A stretch of DNA of 64,000 bases from Arthrobotrys musiformis. Its lineage: Eukaryota > Ascomycota > Orbiliomycetes > Orbiliales > Orbiliaceae. Positions 42,945-52,070 of this stretch are shown here, in pieces. Every line of letters starts with the position of its first letter. Within the stretch, counting starts at the first letter, position 1. Where the stretch lies: contig JAVHJL010000008.1 in the NCBI GenBank assembly GCA_036971715.1, positions 1,674,001 through 1,738,000 of the forward strand, written 5' to 3'. Made by a program: the position numbers and the translations under genes. Below the pieces are notes generated by a model. The model made no database searches, was not told the DNA's origin, and saw only the letters and a list, made by a program, of their open reading frames with translations.

Positions 42945-45269
42945 CTAACGTAGGAGTCGCAACAGTCGGTGCTTTACCAGTCGGCCAAAGGCGAGTGCTG
43001 AATCCAAGCCGACTGCACCTAGGGTCGTTGGGATTTGGTCTCTTTTGGCCGGTTGTGGAGCTGCGACTTCTTTTTCTTCTTTTTCTTGGGGTTCTTCTGT
43101 TCGGGTCTGCTCTGATCCGTTTGTTGGTGTCTCTTGCGCCTGGGGAGGTGCCTCGTTCGTTTGATCTGGTGTGTTTTCGGTTGAAGTGGATGTCGTCTCG
43201 GAGGGTGTTTCGTCGGGCTTGTCAAGTATGAACTGATGTCTCCAGCATTCCTCGTCATCTGGATCGCAACAATCTGGGAAATCCTTGTCTGTTGGGTGGC
43301 AGCAATAGGGGTCTTCGACGTCGCATTCGACGTAACAGGATGAGTCGGGCTGCTTTGGATCACAATATTCAGAGTCGGGGGCGAAGGTTAATCCCGGAAC
43401 GCTCGGCGTCGCTTCTGCGGCAATCTCGGCTGTGGATTGCTCCTTATTTTCTGTGGTTGTGGTTGCGGTTGCGGTTGGGCCTGTTTGGATAGGTGTTGGC
43501 TCGCTGGTACTCTTTGCCTCTACATGGACTGTCACAGTGACCACTGCAACCGTAGGCTCTTCCTGTGGCGGCGGTGCTACTTCTGGCTGGTGGGGTTCAT
43601 CTGTTTGAGAATTCTTTTCCTCCGGCACGGACTCTCCGGGTGGAGGTTCTAGTTGTCCTTCGGTTTGGGGCGAATCGTTTTGGTTCTCCGTGAGTGTTTC
43701 TTGAGATGGCTCTGGGGCGGTCTCTTCCTCGCCCCCTCCTGGTTGATCGGATGTTTCAGGAGGCGAGTTTTCTTCTGGAGCTGGGGCGGGACTCTCTGTT
43801 GGGACGACCGCAATAGCTGTAGGCGACTTGTCTTTAGCTTCATTCCCCTCTTCACCCTCTTCATCGTTTTGTGCTTCCTGTGGCTTGGGCTCTTCATGTA
43901 TCTCCTCTTGGAAGCTTTCGTCATGTTGTTCCTCGACCACAGTATCTACGTTTTTGAAAATGTTGTAGACTGGACGCTTATGGTTATTTCTCTCCTCCTC
44001 CTCCTCCTCCTCCTCCTCCTCCTCCTCCTCCTCCTCCTCCTCCTCCTCCCTGTCGTCGTCGTCGTCTTCGATTTCCAGTTCGGTGAAATACTCGTCCGTA
44101 GTGTTGATCTTCTCGGCTTCTCGAGGCTTCTCGTGTATAACGCTCTCATCAGCCTTTTCTCCTATTGGCGCTTTATCCATGCCCTCGTTTGTAATAATTA
44201 TAACTCTTTCGTCTTCCTCGTCATCATTTTTGGCAGGTCCTGGGTCCTCGTTAGTTTCTCTTGGAGTGGTCTGTTGTTCGCCGCCGTGCTGGCTTTCCTC
44301 GGCGAGACCGTCAAGTGAGCTTTCTTCGCCGGTGTGAAATCCATCAGGACTTCCATCAGAATGTGACTCTTTGATATTTTCGACATCGTTTGAGTTTTCT
44401 TCTGATGAAGTGGAATCCTCGGTTGTTTGTTCCTCAACTGAAATTTCTTCTAAATGTGGCACATCATCGTCCACAATTGTGTCTTCATATAACACTTCTT
44501 CTGTTAGTGTTACAGCCTCGGTTGGGGATCCTTCAGCAGTTGTGTCCTCTGAGTCTAGTATTCCTTCAATCTGTTCGTCGGCCAAAATCTCGTTGACGGA
44601 AGACCCATCGCCTGAGGTTTCTTCGGTAAGGAGCTGGTCAATCAGCGTAGGTACCGCTGTTTTCCTCCCTAGAATCAGCCTGAAACTCGCCGGTGCATCC
44701 ACATTCAGTCCTTGATCGTTTAAAAATACATGTGTCGAATCGTGGTGGATAGAGTCTCCTTCTCCGTTGTCTTGTTCATTCTCCTGCACCTTCGCTTGGA
44801 CATCCAACTCAATTGGCTCAAGCACTTCAACGGTTTCGGAAACTTCCTTCCCATCCTCGCTCTCTTGACTTTGTACTTTCTCCACGACCTCTTCGGTACA
44901 ATGGGGGTCTCTGTAGATTATTAATTTCCTCAACTCCGTGTCTTCCGTCCGTTCAATATCCGGGTCCACGGCATTTTTGGAGAATACCCCGGGAACCGCT
45001 GGTGAGTTTGGTAAATACTCAACATAGTCCACGGTCGCCTTTCCGGGCGCGGGGCTGTACAGTTTATTGCAGTTTCCATTCCACCCGTATGCATGATCTG
45101 TATATCCGTACGTGGTCCCATCCGAGAAATAGAAGACGAGGGATTGCGTTGAGATTTCGGTCGACTGTGCAACTTCGGGAATAACTAATTGGGCATTGCT
45201 TGGTTCTGTGATCAAGACTAATAGTATTGGTAGCGTGGTGGTAGCGAAATGGATACGTTTTGCCCACAT
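42945..45269 (-). CDS. Secreted, highly acidic protein with poly-Glu tract and Cys-rich C-terminal patch
   Basis: 774 residues, intronless. A secretion signal (MWAKRIHFATTTLPILLVLI ... SNAQ, about 1-27) leads to a small conserved-looking domain (about 35-130): LVFYFSDGTTYGYTDHAYGW, GNCNKLY, VDYVEYLP, then LRKLIIYRDPHCTEEV. That strand-Cys pattern recalls secreted crystallin-like beta domains, but this is tentative. About 400 residues of Glu/Asp/Thr/Ser-rich disorder follow, including an uninterrupted run of about 20 Glu (reverse of the CTC array near 43991-44049), then Pro/Glu sequence. Next comes a compact Cys patch (CDPKQPDSSCYVECDVEDP, CCHP, CCDPDDEECW) of eight cysteines, and finally a basic end (VKHRLLRLLR). 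Extreme acidity suggests cation binding or a wall/matrix role; function unknown. Confidence 0.72.
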   Translation of the reverse strand: MWAKRIHFATTTLPILLVLITEPSNAQLVIPEVAQSTEISTQSLVFYFSDGTTYGYTDHAYGWNGNCNKLYSPAPGKATVDYVEYLPNSPAVPGVFSKNAVDPDIERTEDTELRKLIIYRDPHCTEEVVEKVQSQESEDGKEVSETVEVLEPIELDVQAKVQENEQDNGEGDSIHHDSTHVFLNDQGLNVDAPASFRLILGRKTAVPTLIDQLLTEETSGDGSSVNEILADEQIEGILDSEDTTAEGSPTEAVTLTEEVLYEDTIVDDDVPHLEEISVEEQTTEDSTSSEENSNDVENIKESHSDGSPDGFHTGEESSLDGLAEESQHGGEQQTTPRETNEDPGPAKNDDEEDERVIIITNEGMDKAPIGEKADESVIHEKPREAEKINTTDEYFTELEIEDDDDDREEEEEEEEEEEEEEEEEEERNNHKRPVYNIFKNVDTVVEEQHDESFQEEIHEEPKPQEAQNDEEGEEGNEAKDKSPTAIAVVPTESPAPAPEENSPPETSDQPGGGEEETAPEPSQETLTENQNDSPQTEGQLEPPPGESVPEEKNSQTDEPHQPEVAPPPQEEPTVAVVTVTVHVEAKSTSEPTPIQTGPTATATTTTENKEQSTAEIAAEATPSVPGLTFAPDSEYCDPKQPDSSCYVECDVEDPYCCHPTDKDFPDCCDPDDEECWRHQFILDKPDETPSETTSTSTENTPDQTNEAPPQAQETPTNGSEQTRTEEPQEKEEKEVAAPQPAKRDQIPTTLGAVGLDSALAFGRLVKHRLLRLLR
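43991..44049. repeat. CTC/GAG trinucleotide array (poly-Glu coding)
   Basis: About 20 uninterrupted CTC triplets, read as GAG on the minus strand in the acidic secreted protein. Likely length-variable between strains. Confidence 0.9.
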
Positions 45270-46810
45270 TGTTGCGGTTTTTTTTTAATAGAGTGAGGAG
45301 CCTTAGAAGGCTGAAGGATTGTTCTCTTGTTCTACAACGTGGGGAGGGAAGCGTGGGTGCCTTATGGGGATTTGGTTGCTTTGGTGCGGCAGATACAGCT
45401 CGATTAGTAGTTAAAAGAGCGAAAGGGAAAGCGAGAAAAACGCTCAGGCGCAATGGGTCTTTTGCATGGATCGGTATTTATTTCTCTCACTTTGGAGCTT
45501 CGATATAGAGTTGCAAGGCTGAAGGCTTGGAGTTGACGTTGCGAATTTTGAGCATATTCTACGAGAGATATTTTTCAAATATTAATACGCCTATACACAT
45601 ACAGGTTCATATGGCTGACGAGAGAGCTTTGTCAGAAAGAGCTCAAACGAACATTTTTTTAAGCTGGGCGGCGGAGGGACCTACCTTTTCCGTATGTATG
45701 TCGATTAATCCTGTTATGGTGTACCCGCCTTGTGGCCTGGCCTGGCCTGGGTGCGAGAAAGCCAATAATATGATGATGATATAAAGAATGAATTCGAAAG
45801 AGTACTTGACTCTAGGGCACGACACGATGCTGATGCTGCATGCGCTGATTTCTAATGTATCACAATCAAAGAAGTATTTTAGTACCCCCTAGCATAGTGG
45901 CCATGGCACTAGCTGGCTTCGACAAGTCTCGTTGTTTCAAGGATCTACTTTTACGAAATTGCTTAATTGAAACAAATCTGAAATGATATCGATATATATA
46001 TGGGCCTATATCGATAATGTTGAATATCGGCTCCAGTCGGCCAGTCGCTGGCAGATTCATGATCGCATCGGTTCTTCGTATACGTAATTGACCGTATCAA
46101 ATTTAGTTGATCTATCATGCTAATAAAACGTTTAAGACAGGGACTCTCAAGATCCCATCCATATGCTTGATCGCCTCAATCGATCATAGGGCCGTCGTTT
46201 GTTAGTATTCCATCCCTGACGCTGAGCTAGTACGGTTCTGTCGTCAATATGCTATATGCTAATAAGCGCCGCTTTCCGTGTTTAATCTGGCTGCATGCTT
46301 GGAGGTAGTCCCATGACCAATTATGAAGCTTTGGCCATCACAAATTTATATTTGTGAAGTCTATCGAATCATACAAGCCAAATTTGCAAAGCCTAGTTTT
46401 GGCTAAATTTGAGGCGACCTCTTCCAAAACCACAACGTACCTTAGATGCTAATTTGGGGCAGAGGGGAAAAATTCCAGGGGTATACTGGGGGTGACGAAT
46501 GTTGAATCTTTATTGAGACTTAGGCGGATATCATTTGAAGCCGTTGGGGCGCCGAGATGATTTTGTGCTGATGGCGGTAGTACTTCATAGCTCATGGTCG
46601 ACGAGTACAGGAGTAGACTTTTTCAATTTATCAAGCCTCAAAAAATCCACCACTGTCTTTTCTATCTCGGCCTAGCATTATAACAACATTTCAGCTTTGG
46701 CGGATCTTATCTTCCATCAATTACACTTAATCCAGAAGCTTCAAATAGATTTTTTGATTATTTCCACTTACGTTTCCCGTTCTTCCCACCTCCCGCCTCT
46801 CTCGAACATC
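45270..46810. other. Divergent intergenic region
   Basis: 1.5 kb between a minus-strand secreted-protein gene and a plus-strand gene, so it carries both promoters. The minus strand at 45453 has an ATG with a signal-peptide-like frame overlapping the start of the acidic protein. Otherwise nothing recognised. Confidence 0.45.
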
Positions 46811-48250
46811 ATGACTCAGCACACCCCGAGCACCACACAGCCTTCCCAAGGGGGCCGGAAAGTATCTCTGCCATTCATATCATCGACATCTCCATACCTT
46901 CAAAAGCCTAGTCGAATCCCTCGTCGTACCACTAGTGGGACGATTGTCCTGAGCGCATCAAAACCAAAGCTCAACGGCCGACTTCCTTCATACAGTGGCC
47001 CGGCAACAAGCAAAATCAAGACTGGCGCTGACCTTGCGTCTGAACTACGTGCTAAGCTACATGCGATATCCCCCCGCCGACAGACAGACTCTTCCTATAC
47101 ATCCCGAAGAGCCTCCCTAGCCCTCGAGCCAATCATCGAAGATAACTCCTCTAACGAGGGGGCGGAGGTCTCAATAGTCTCTATTGTTACCTGTGATACT
47201 CCTCTCTTCGAATCGGTCATGGAAGAGTACCTATCCAGCGAACCGGTGAATGGCTCAAAAACCACTATTACGGCACCCCCTAGTACTCTCCTCGAGTCAA
47301 TAATCGGAGACTATTTCTCCGACGAGCGGGAAAACGCTCCGGAGGCTAGTCCTGCCGCCCGCTCTAGTATCTCCCCTGAGCCGGTACTTGAGGACTACTT
47401 CTCTACCCAAGGGGCGGCTCCAAACCCCACCCTTCCCAGTGCTCTCCTCGATACAATCATCGGAGATTACTTCCCTATCGAGCAGGGAGAGCCTTCTGTT
47501 CACACTCCCTCAGACTTCGGCGAATACGAAGAAGACGATTCCCGCTCTCAATTCGCCACAGTCATCAGTACCGAATCCCCATGCCCTCAATCCCTCTTTT
47601 TCGTACCCCGGGATGCAACAAAGACAACGTCCACCATCACCAAACCTTCCTCGAAACCTCTTCAAGAACGGAAGAAACTTCGGAAGCGCCCGTTCCGTGT
47701 GGATAAACTACGGCTGTTTCTGAATAAACCAAGGATCGGATGGAGGTCCACGATTCCTATGCCGCAGATGTCGCCGAGGATTGTTATTTTGGACATCCTC
47801 GTTCAGGATAAGCAGATGGGGCTCAAGTTTGCGCTCAAAGAGGAAATCTCGGCCCTCAAAGCGGGGGAGGAGGAGAAGGAGGACACTAACACTCCGATGG
47901 ATTCCTCCATCGGAGATAAATTGAAAAGAGCCAAGGCTATGGCTCGAGATGGCAGCATCGATGAGGGGAGTAAGATCCTGGTGTTGGAGGAGGTTTTGGA
48001 GGAGGTGGAGGGTCGCGAGGGGGGGTTGGAAGACTGGTTGTTGGATGAGATTGAGGATGTCTCGGCCATTTATGGCGACTTGTTGGGGGTGGACGAAGTC
48101 GAGATTCACACAGAGGCAATCTTAGCTAAGGAGCGAATGCGGGGGCAAGAGATGGACGACCCGGGGGAACTTTGGCGATTCGATGAGGAGAGGATTTGTA
48201 TGGGTGAGAAGGGATTCGCGTGGCCGCGTCCCGGCGTCGAAGACGACTAG
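46811..48250 (+). CDS. Disordered protein with five degenerate DYF-type repeats
   Basis: Intronless, 479 residues from the first ATG (46811); the open frame extends further upstream without an ATG. Residues 1-105 are Ser/Thr/Pro-rich and basic. Residues 110-270 hold five spaced copies of a short motif: EPIIEDNSSNEG, ESVMEEYLSSEP, LLESIIGDYFSDER, EPVLEDYFSTQG, LLDTIIGDYFPIEQ; consensus E-S/P-I-I-x-D-Y-F-S-x-E. A basic segment (KPLQERKKLRKRPFRVDKLR) and a more folded C-terminal third with helical, acidic sequence (EEVLEEVEGREGGLEDWLLDEI) follow, ending in a Trp/Arg-containing tail. No signal peptide or known domain. The repeats look like short linear motifs for docking a partner several times. 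Function unknown. Confidence 0.75.
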   Translation: MTQHTPSTTQPSQGGRKVSLPFISSTSPYLQKPSRIPRRTTSGTIVLSASKPKLNGRLPSYSGPATSKIKTGADLASELRAKLHAISPRRQTDSSYTSRRASLALEPIIEDNSSNEGAEVSIVSIVTCDTPLFESVMEEYLSSEPVNGSKTTITAPPSTLLESIIGDYFSDERENAPEASPAARSSISPEPVLEDYFSTQGAAPNPTLPSALLDTIIGDYFPIEQGEPSVHTPSDFGEYEEDDSRSQFATVISTESPCPQSLFFVPRDATKTTSTITKPSSKPLQERKKLRKRPFRVDKLRLFLNKPRIGWRSTIPMPQMSPRIVILDILVQDKQMGLKFALKEEISALKAGEEEKEDTNTPMDSSIGDKLKRAKAMARDGSIDEGSKILVLEEVLEEVEGREGGLEDWLLDEIEDVSAIYGDLLGVDEVEIHTEAILAKERMRGQEMDDPGELWRFDEERICMGEKGFAWPRPGVEDD

Positions 48251-49291
48251 CTAGCTAGATTCAGCTATGCATATACGGTGTATTAAACTAAGTCTGAATG
48301 TAATTATGATTACTGCATGGTCCCGAAATTTTTGTTTTGTTTTATTTTATGAGTGTTTTAGCTCATTCAAATATTCCCATCCCATTGTAATCTCATGCAT
48401 TACGGCCCCAGGTGGGCTGGTTACGAGACAGCTCGTGCCTCTTGAAGTGAGGAAGTGAGTGAATTGAATTGAATGTAAGTAAAATGTTGGATTATTCTCC
48501 CACCTGTGTTGGATGTGGTTGGAGCCGTGTGTGTAACTAGCCGAGATGGGTAATCGGCCGAAATAGGGTGGCAGCAGGGGCACTGCCACATGACACCCCA
48601 TTGGCCTCAGTGCAATGCAATGTGAAGGGTGGGACGAGCGTGGAGATGGGTCGAAGACGGTAGAATCCCATCGGGCGGCTTGCAGAAGTTCGAATCAAGC
48701 GTTCGAGCAAGTCCGGTTCCCGTGCAGTGCCTAGATCTATAGACTCATATGATCATGTCGAAGTAGATACGCCTCTTGAGTAAATGGCTATACGAACCCA
48801 AGCTATTTGTCTCGCACCCGGACCTATTCAAACCTTGAGGTTCACTTGACTTGTTGTCCGCGGGTCCGTTCGTACAATATTAATTGAAGGTCCACGCAGT
48901 TCGGATGGACTGACTTGTAATGAGCACTCGATCACGTGTGATACTCGAATAGGTCAGTGGGTACGATCGATGCTCTCATAATTCAATCTCTCCTGTCGAT
49001 TTTATAAATTTATATAATTACTTAATTATATAGCTGGTAGCCACTTCTGGGGCCTGCTAGCATGCTATACCTCAAATACTTACAGCTGCCAACTCTCTCG
49101 AATACATGCACATGTCGACGAGACCAGCTAGCCGAAAACCGCTGATTAGTCAAGCTTTCCGGTTGGGTTCCGGCCGAATTTAAAGACCCAACGAACATCA
49201 ACTCGCCTTGATTCACCCCACCGCAATTCGTTCGCGACAAGCACTACAACCACACGCTGCAGGACAAAAGACGTATAGAAAACTGGGAAAA
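48251..49291. other. Intergenic, no supportable gene
   Basis: Between the repeat protein and riboflavin synthase, same strand. AT-rich segment near 48995-49035. No recognisable protein or RNA gene. Confidence 0.5.
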
Positions 49292-50387
49292 ATGTTCACC
49301 GGACTCGTAGGTTTGCAAAAAAACACCCCCCTTCCCCCTAATACAATTCTCCTCCTCCCCGTATCTGCTTTTTAGAGCTACAAGCACTGATATTTCCCCC
49401 CAATAATCTAGAAACCGTCGGAAGTAAATCGCTCCCCTCTCCCACCCCGCCAAAAACCCGCCGCAAAGTAGTTCCCTCTGGCTGACAAAAAAAACCCCAC
49501 CACAACGCGAAATGTGACCCAAAAAAAAAGTCGTCTCCGAACTGCTCCCACTTGATACAACTTCTTCCGGCGGCAATGGCTGCTCCATGACAATCTCGGA
49601 CTGTGCTTCAATCCTCACGGACGCCTTGATCGGTGACAGCATCTCCGTAAATGGCACCTGCCTCACAATCACCGCCTTATCCGAGGCACGTGATTCCTTC
49701 AAACTCGGTATCGCGCCGGAAACCCTCCGTCGCACGAATTTGGGCCAATTAGCCGTCGGGTCGCCCGTGAACCTGGAACGCGCGATGTCTACATCTTCCA
49801 AGCTTGCCGAGAATCTCAAGTCCGAGGTGGGGAGCGGTGGTGGTGGTGTGAAGCCACTTCCGGCGAACTCCCGCTTCGGTGGGCATTTGGTACAGGGTCA
49901 TGTGGACTGCACGGCTACCATCGTTCGAAAGGTCCCCGATGGGAATGCCCTGAGCTTTACGTTTAAACTGCCGGAGGAGTATATTCGTAACGTGTGGTAT
50001 ATTGTTGAGAAGGGGTTTATTACTGTTGACGGCGCCAGTTTGACTATTACGCATGTAGACCACGCTAAGGGTGAATTCGGAGTCATGTTGATCGCGTACA
50101 CCCAAGAGAAGGTTGTTACTGCGAAGAAGGAGGTTGGGGATCTGGTGAATATTGAGGTCGATCAGGTTGGGAAGTACGTCGAGGTAGGTTCTTTCCCCTT
50201 CTTTTCCTTGATGTGTTTACCTTCTCTTGAAGTGCTTCTTCTTTTTGATGGTGGGGATGCTGAATTACTTGCGATACTACAGAAAAGCGTCGAGGCATAC
50301 TTCACGGGCGATGGAACTCAGAACGAATGGCTCGCAAACTTTGTCGAGAAGATTGTAGAGCGCAAGCTCAAAGAACTTCAAGGGTAG
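49292..50387 (+). CDS. RIB5: Riboflavin synthase
   Basis: Four exons: 49292-49310, 49412-49423, 49531-50183, 50283-50387 (262 residues). The enzyme dismutates two 6,7-dimethyl-8-ribityllumazine molecules to riboflavin, the last step of the pathway, as a homotrimer of paired beta barrels. Exon 1 encodes only MFTGLV, the invariant family start. Exon 2 is a 12-base microexon that completes MFTGLVETVGIVSELLPLD, as the family requires. The first barrel has MTISDCASILTDALIGDSIS, VNGTCLTIT and APETLRRTNLG; the second opens FGGHLVQGHVDC and contains VDGASLTIT and MLIAYTQEKV; the C-terminal helix is conserved. Exon 1's donor reads GTTTGC rather than GTAAGT. A GSGGGG insert lies between the barrels. 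It converges on the BTB gene, with about 570 bases between the stops. No FMN-riboswitch-like element was seen. Confidence 0.94.
49412..49423 (+). other. RIB5: 12-nt microexon of riboflavin synthase
   Basis: Flanked by an AATCTAG acceptor and a GTAAAT donor. Encodes Thr-Val-Gly with split Glu and Ile codons on either side. Needed to keep the conserved N-terminus MFTGLVE(T/H)(V/I)G in frame. Confidence 0.8.
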
Positions 50388-50954
50388 AATAGATACCTAG
50401 ACGTCACGCCATTTAGATATCAGAGAGAGCCAATGTAACAGTATTATCAGTGGCACAGGCCTGCAGGGCCGTATCGATGCAAATACATTCCATAGACATT
50501 CGAGCGGTGTCTCTGGTCACGACTACCTCCTCCCCCCTACGTTTTAATTAAAACAAAGTGATTTTTTTTTAAAAAAAATGACTGCTTGTCAATTATCTTC
50601 TGATCTACACGTTTAACATACAAAAAGAAAAAGAAAAGAAAAAAGTTTTATCGGGCCCCGAAATCCACCCCCCCATCTCCTTACCACCCCGTTGTTGAAT
50701 TCTCCAACGGCCCGTACCATTGGGCAATGTTTTCCGGCAGAGTCGCGGGCCGGGTGTTGGTCGTGCCTCGATGCTGCTGGGGCTACGTTCCACCATGGTT
50801 GATTTTAGCCTCCGTTCTCTTAGTAAAAAAAAAGAGGGGTAAAAACAAAAGAGGAATGAAAATTTGAAAATGCTGTCCACACGAGAGGAAGGGTAAAGAA
50901 AGGGCAGTGGGTTGAGAAAAAAGAAAGAGAAAAGCGAGCCATTCCCTGGTGTTT
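50388..50954. other. Intergenic between convergent genes
   Basis: 3' flank of riboflavin synthase and of the BTB gene. A/T runs near 50561-50580. A possible extra 3' exon of the BTB gene (after CTAAG near 50822) is discussed in the findings; otherwise nothing. Confidence 0.5.
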
Positions 50955-52070
50955 TTAAGTCGAGTGTAGCATAAGGGATAGCAGGTTGGGACTTACATTC
51001 CCAGGCGGGTGGGCGCGGGTAGGCTTGGCCGCAGGCTTTGCAAAAGCCTTCTGGGCAAGCCTACCCTTGCCTCCGCCGGACTTCAGCTCGTTGGCGAGCA
51101 ATTGGCGGCAGAGCTTTGAGCAAACATCTCGGACGAAGCCGCCACCTTCCTCCAAGATCTCGTAGATAGCATCCCCTTCGAATCGATGGAAGTGAAGGGC
51201 TACGAATTGGGAGACCAATTCTCTTAGGTCTCCCGGGCGTTCTACCCCCTTATGGTAGGTATATTCGATGACCGGGATGATATCCGCCTCGATGCTGTAA
51301 GAATGGGTCTCTGCGAGGACCATGAGTTGGGTCAAGCGCTGAAGCGCGAGGACCTCGAGAGAACGCAAGAGGTGGTATTGGCCCAGGACGTAGAGGCGGG
51401 CGTGGGCGAGCATGGCCTCGCCGAAGGCAAACTCTCTACCAACACGCGGAGTATGCTCGAGGTCTCCGGCGTCAGTATTGTACCTCCACGTTGGGAGGCG
51501 GACGTGTTCCAGGTGATACTGGATTGGGGTCAAGGGGCGTACGATGCCCCCGAGCTGTTCGCCGCTGTTCTGTTCCTCTGGGTCCGTCTTCGGCTTCTTC
51601 CCTTGGTCGGCACCGTTGGTCGTGGTGGCGGCCGTAGTGACGGTCGCCCCTTGGTCAGCGACGTTCGGAACGTCGCAAGCGGACTGTTTGAGCTCCGGCT
51701 TGGGAACATAGTAGTCGCCGGTGTAGAGGTACGTCAAGAAACGGCGGACAGTTTCAGGATCCTCGGAGCTCCAATCCAAACCGTTCTCACCCTTGCCCTC
51801 CTTGTATTTCCCCGAGACCACCTGTCTCAGGGTGTGCGAGTCAGAGTTCTCAAATACTGCACGGTGGACAAAGAATTTCTTCTTTTCTGCACCAACCGTG
51901 ATGCAGATCATCTCGGAGTCGAAGAGCCTGTGACTTGTCAGTAACCCATCCAGGCCTCATGTATAATTTCAGCAGAAAGGAGGGAAATGGACTTACGACC
52001 CGATGTGGCGGGGTGTAGACTCCTCGTCCTTCTTCAAAACAACCCCCTTTGAGTTGGAAGAAGTAGCCAT
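50955..52070 (-). CDS. BTB/POZ domain protein
   Basis: Two exons on the minus strand, 52070-51997 and 51927-50955, in phase (GTAAGT donor, CACAG acceptor); 348 residues. BTB/POZ domains are protein-interaction modules, often adaptors for CUL3 ubiquitin ligases; fungal single-BTB proteins are mostly uncharacterised. The domain (about 25-100) shows the usual order: SLFDSEMICITVGAEKKKF, FVHRAVFENSDSHTLRQV, GLDWSSEDPETVRRFLTYLYTGDY. After a Thr/Ala/Asp-rich insert (about 115-150) is a helical half (about 160-310; AMLAHARLYVLGQYHLLRSLEVLALQRL) that is characteristic of fungal BTB proteins. The last codons follow AAT in the sequence GTAAGT, a perfect splice donor, so the true C-terminus may be different. 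The first exon begins MATSSNSKGVVLKKD. Confidence 0.87.

Noticed and set aside
43653..44318. 221-codon plus-strand Leu-rich frame that looks like a membrane protein
   Set aside because: Antisense to the poly-Glu region; CTC repeats read as Leu create the false membrane appearance.
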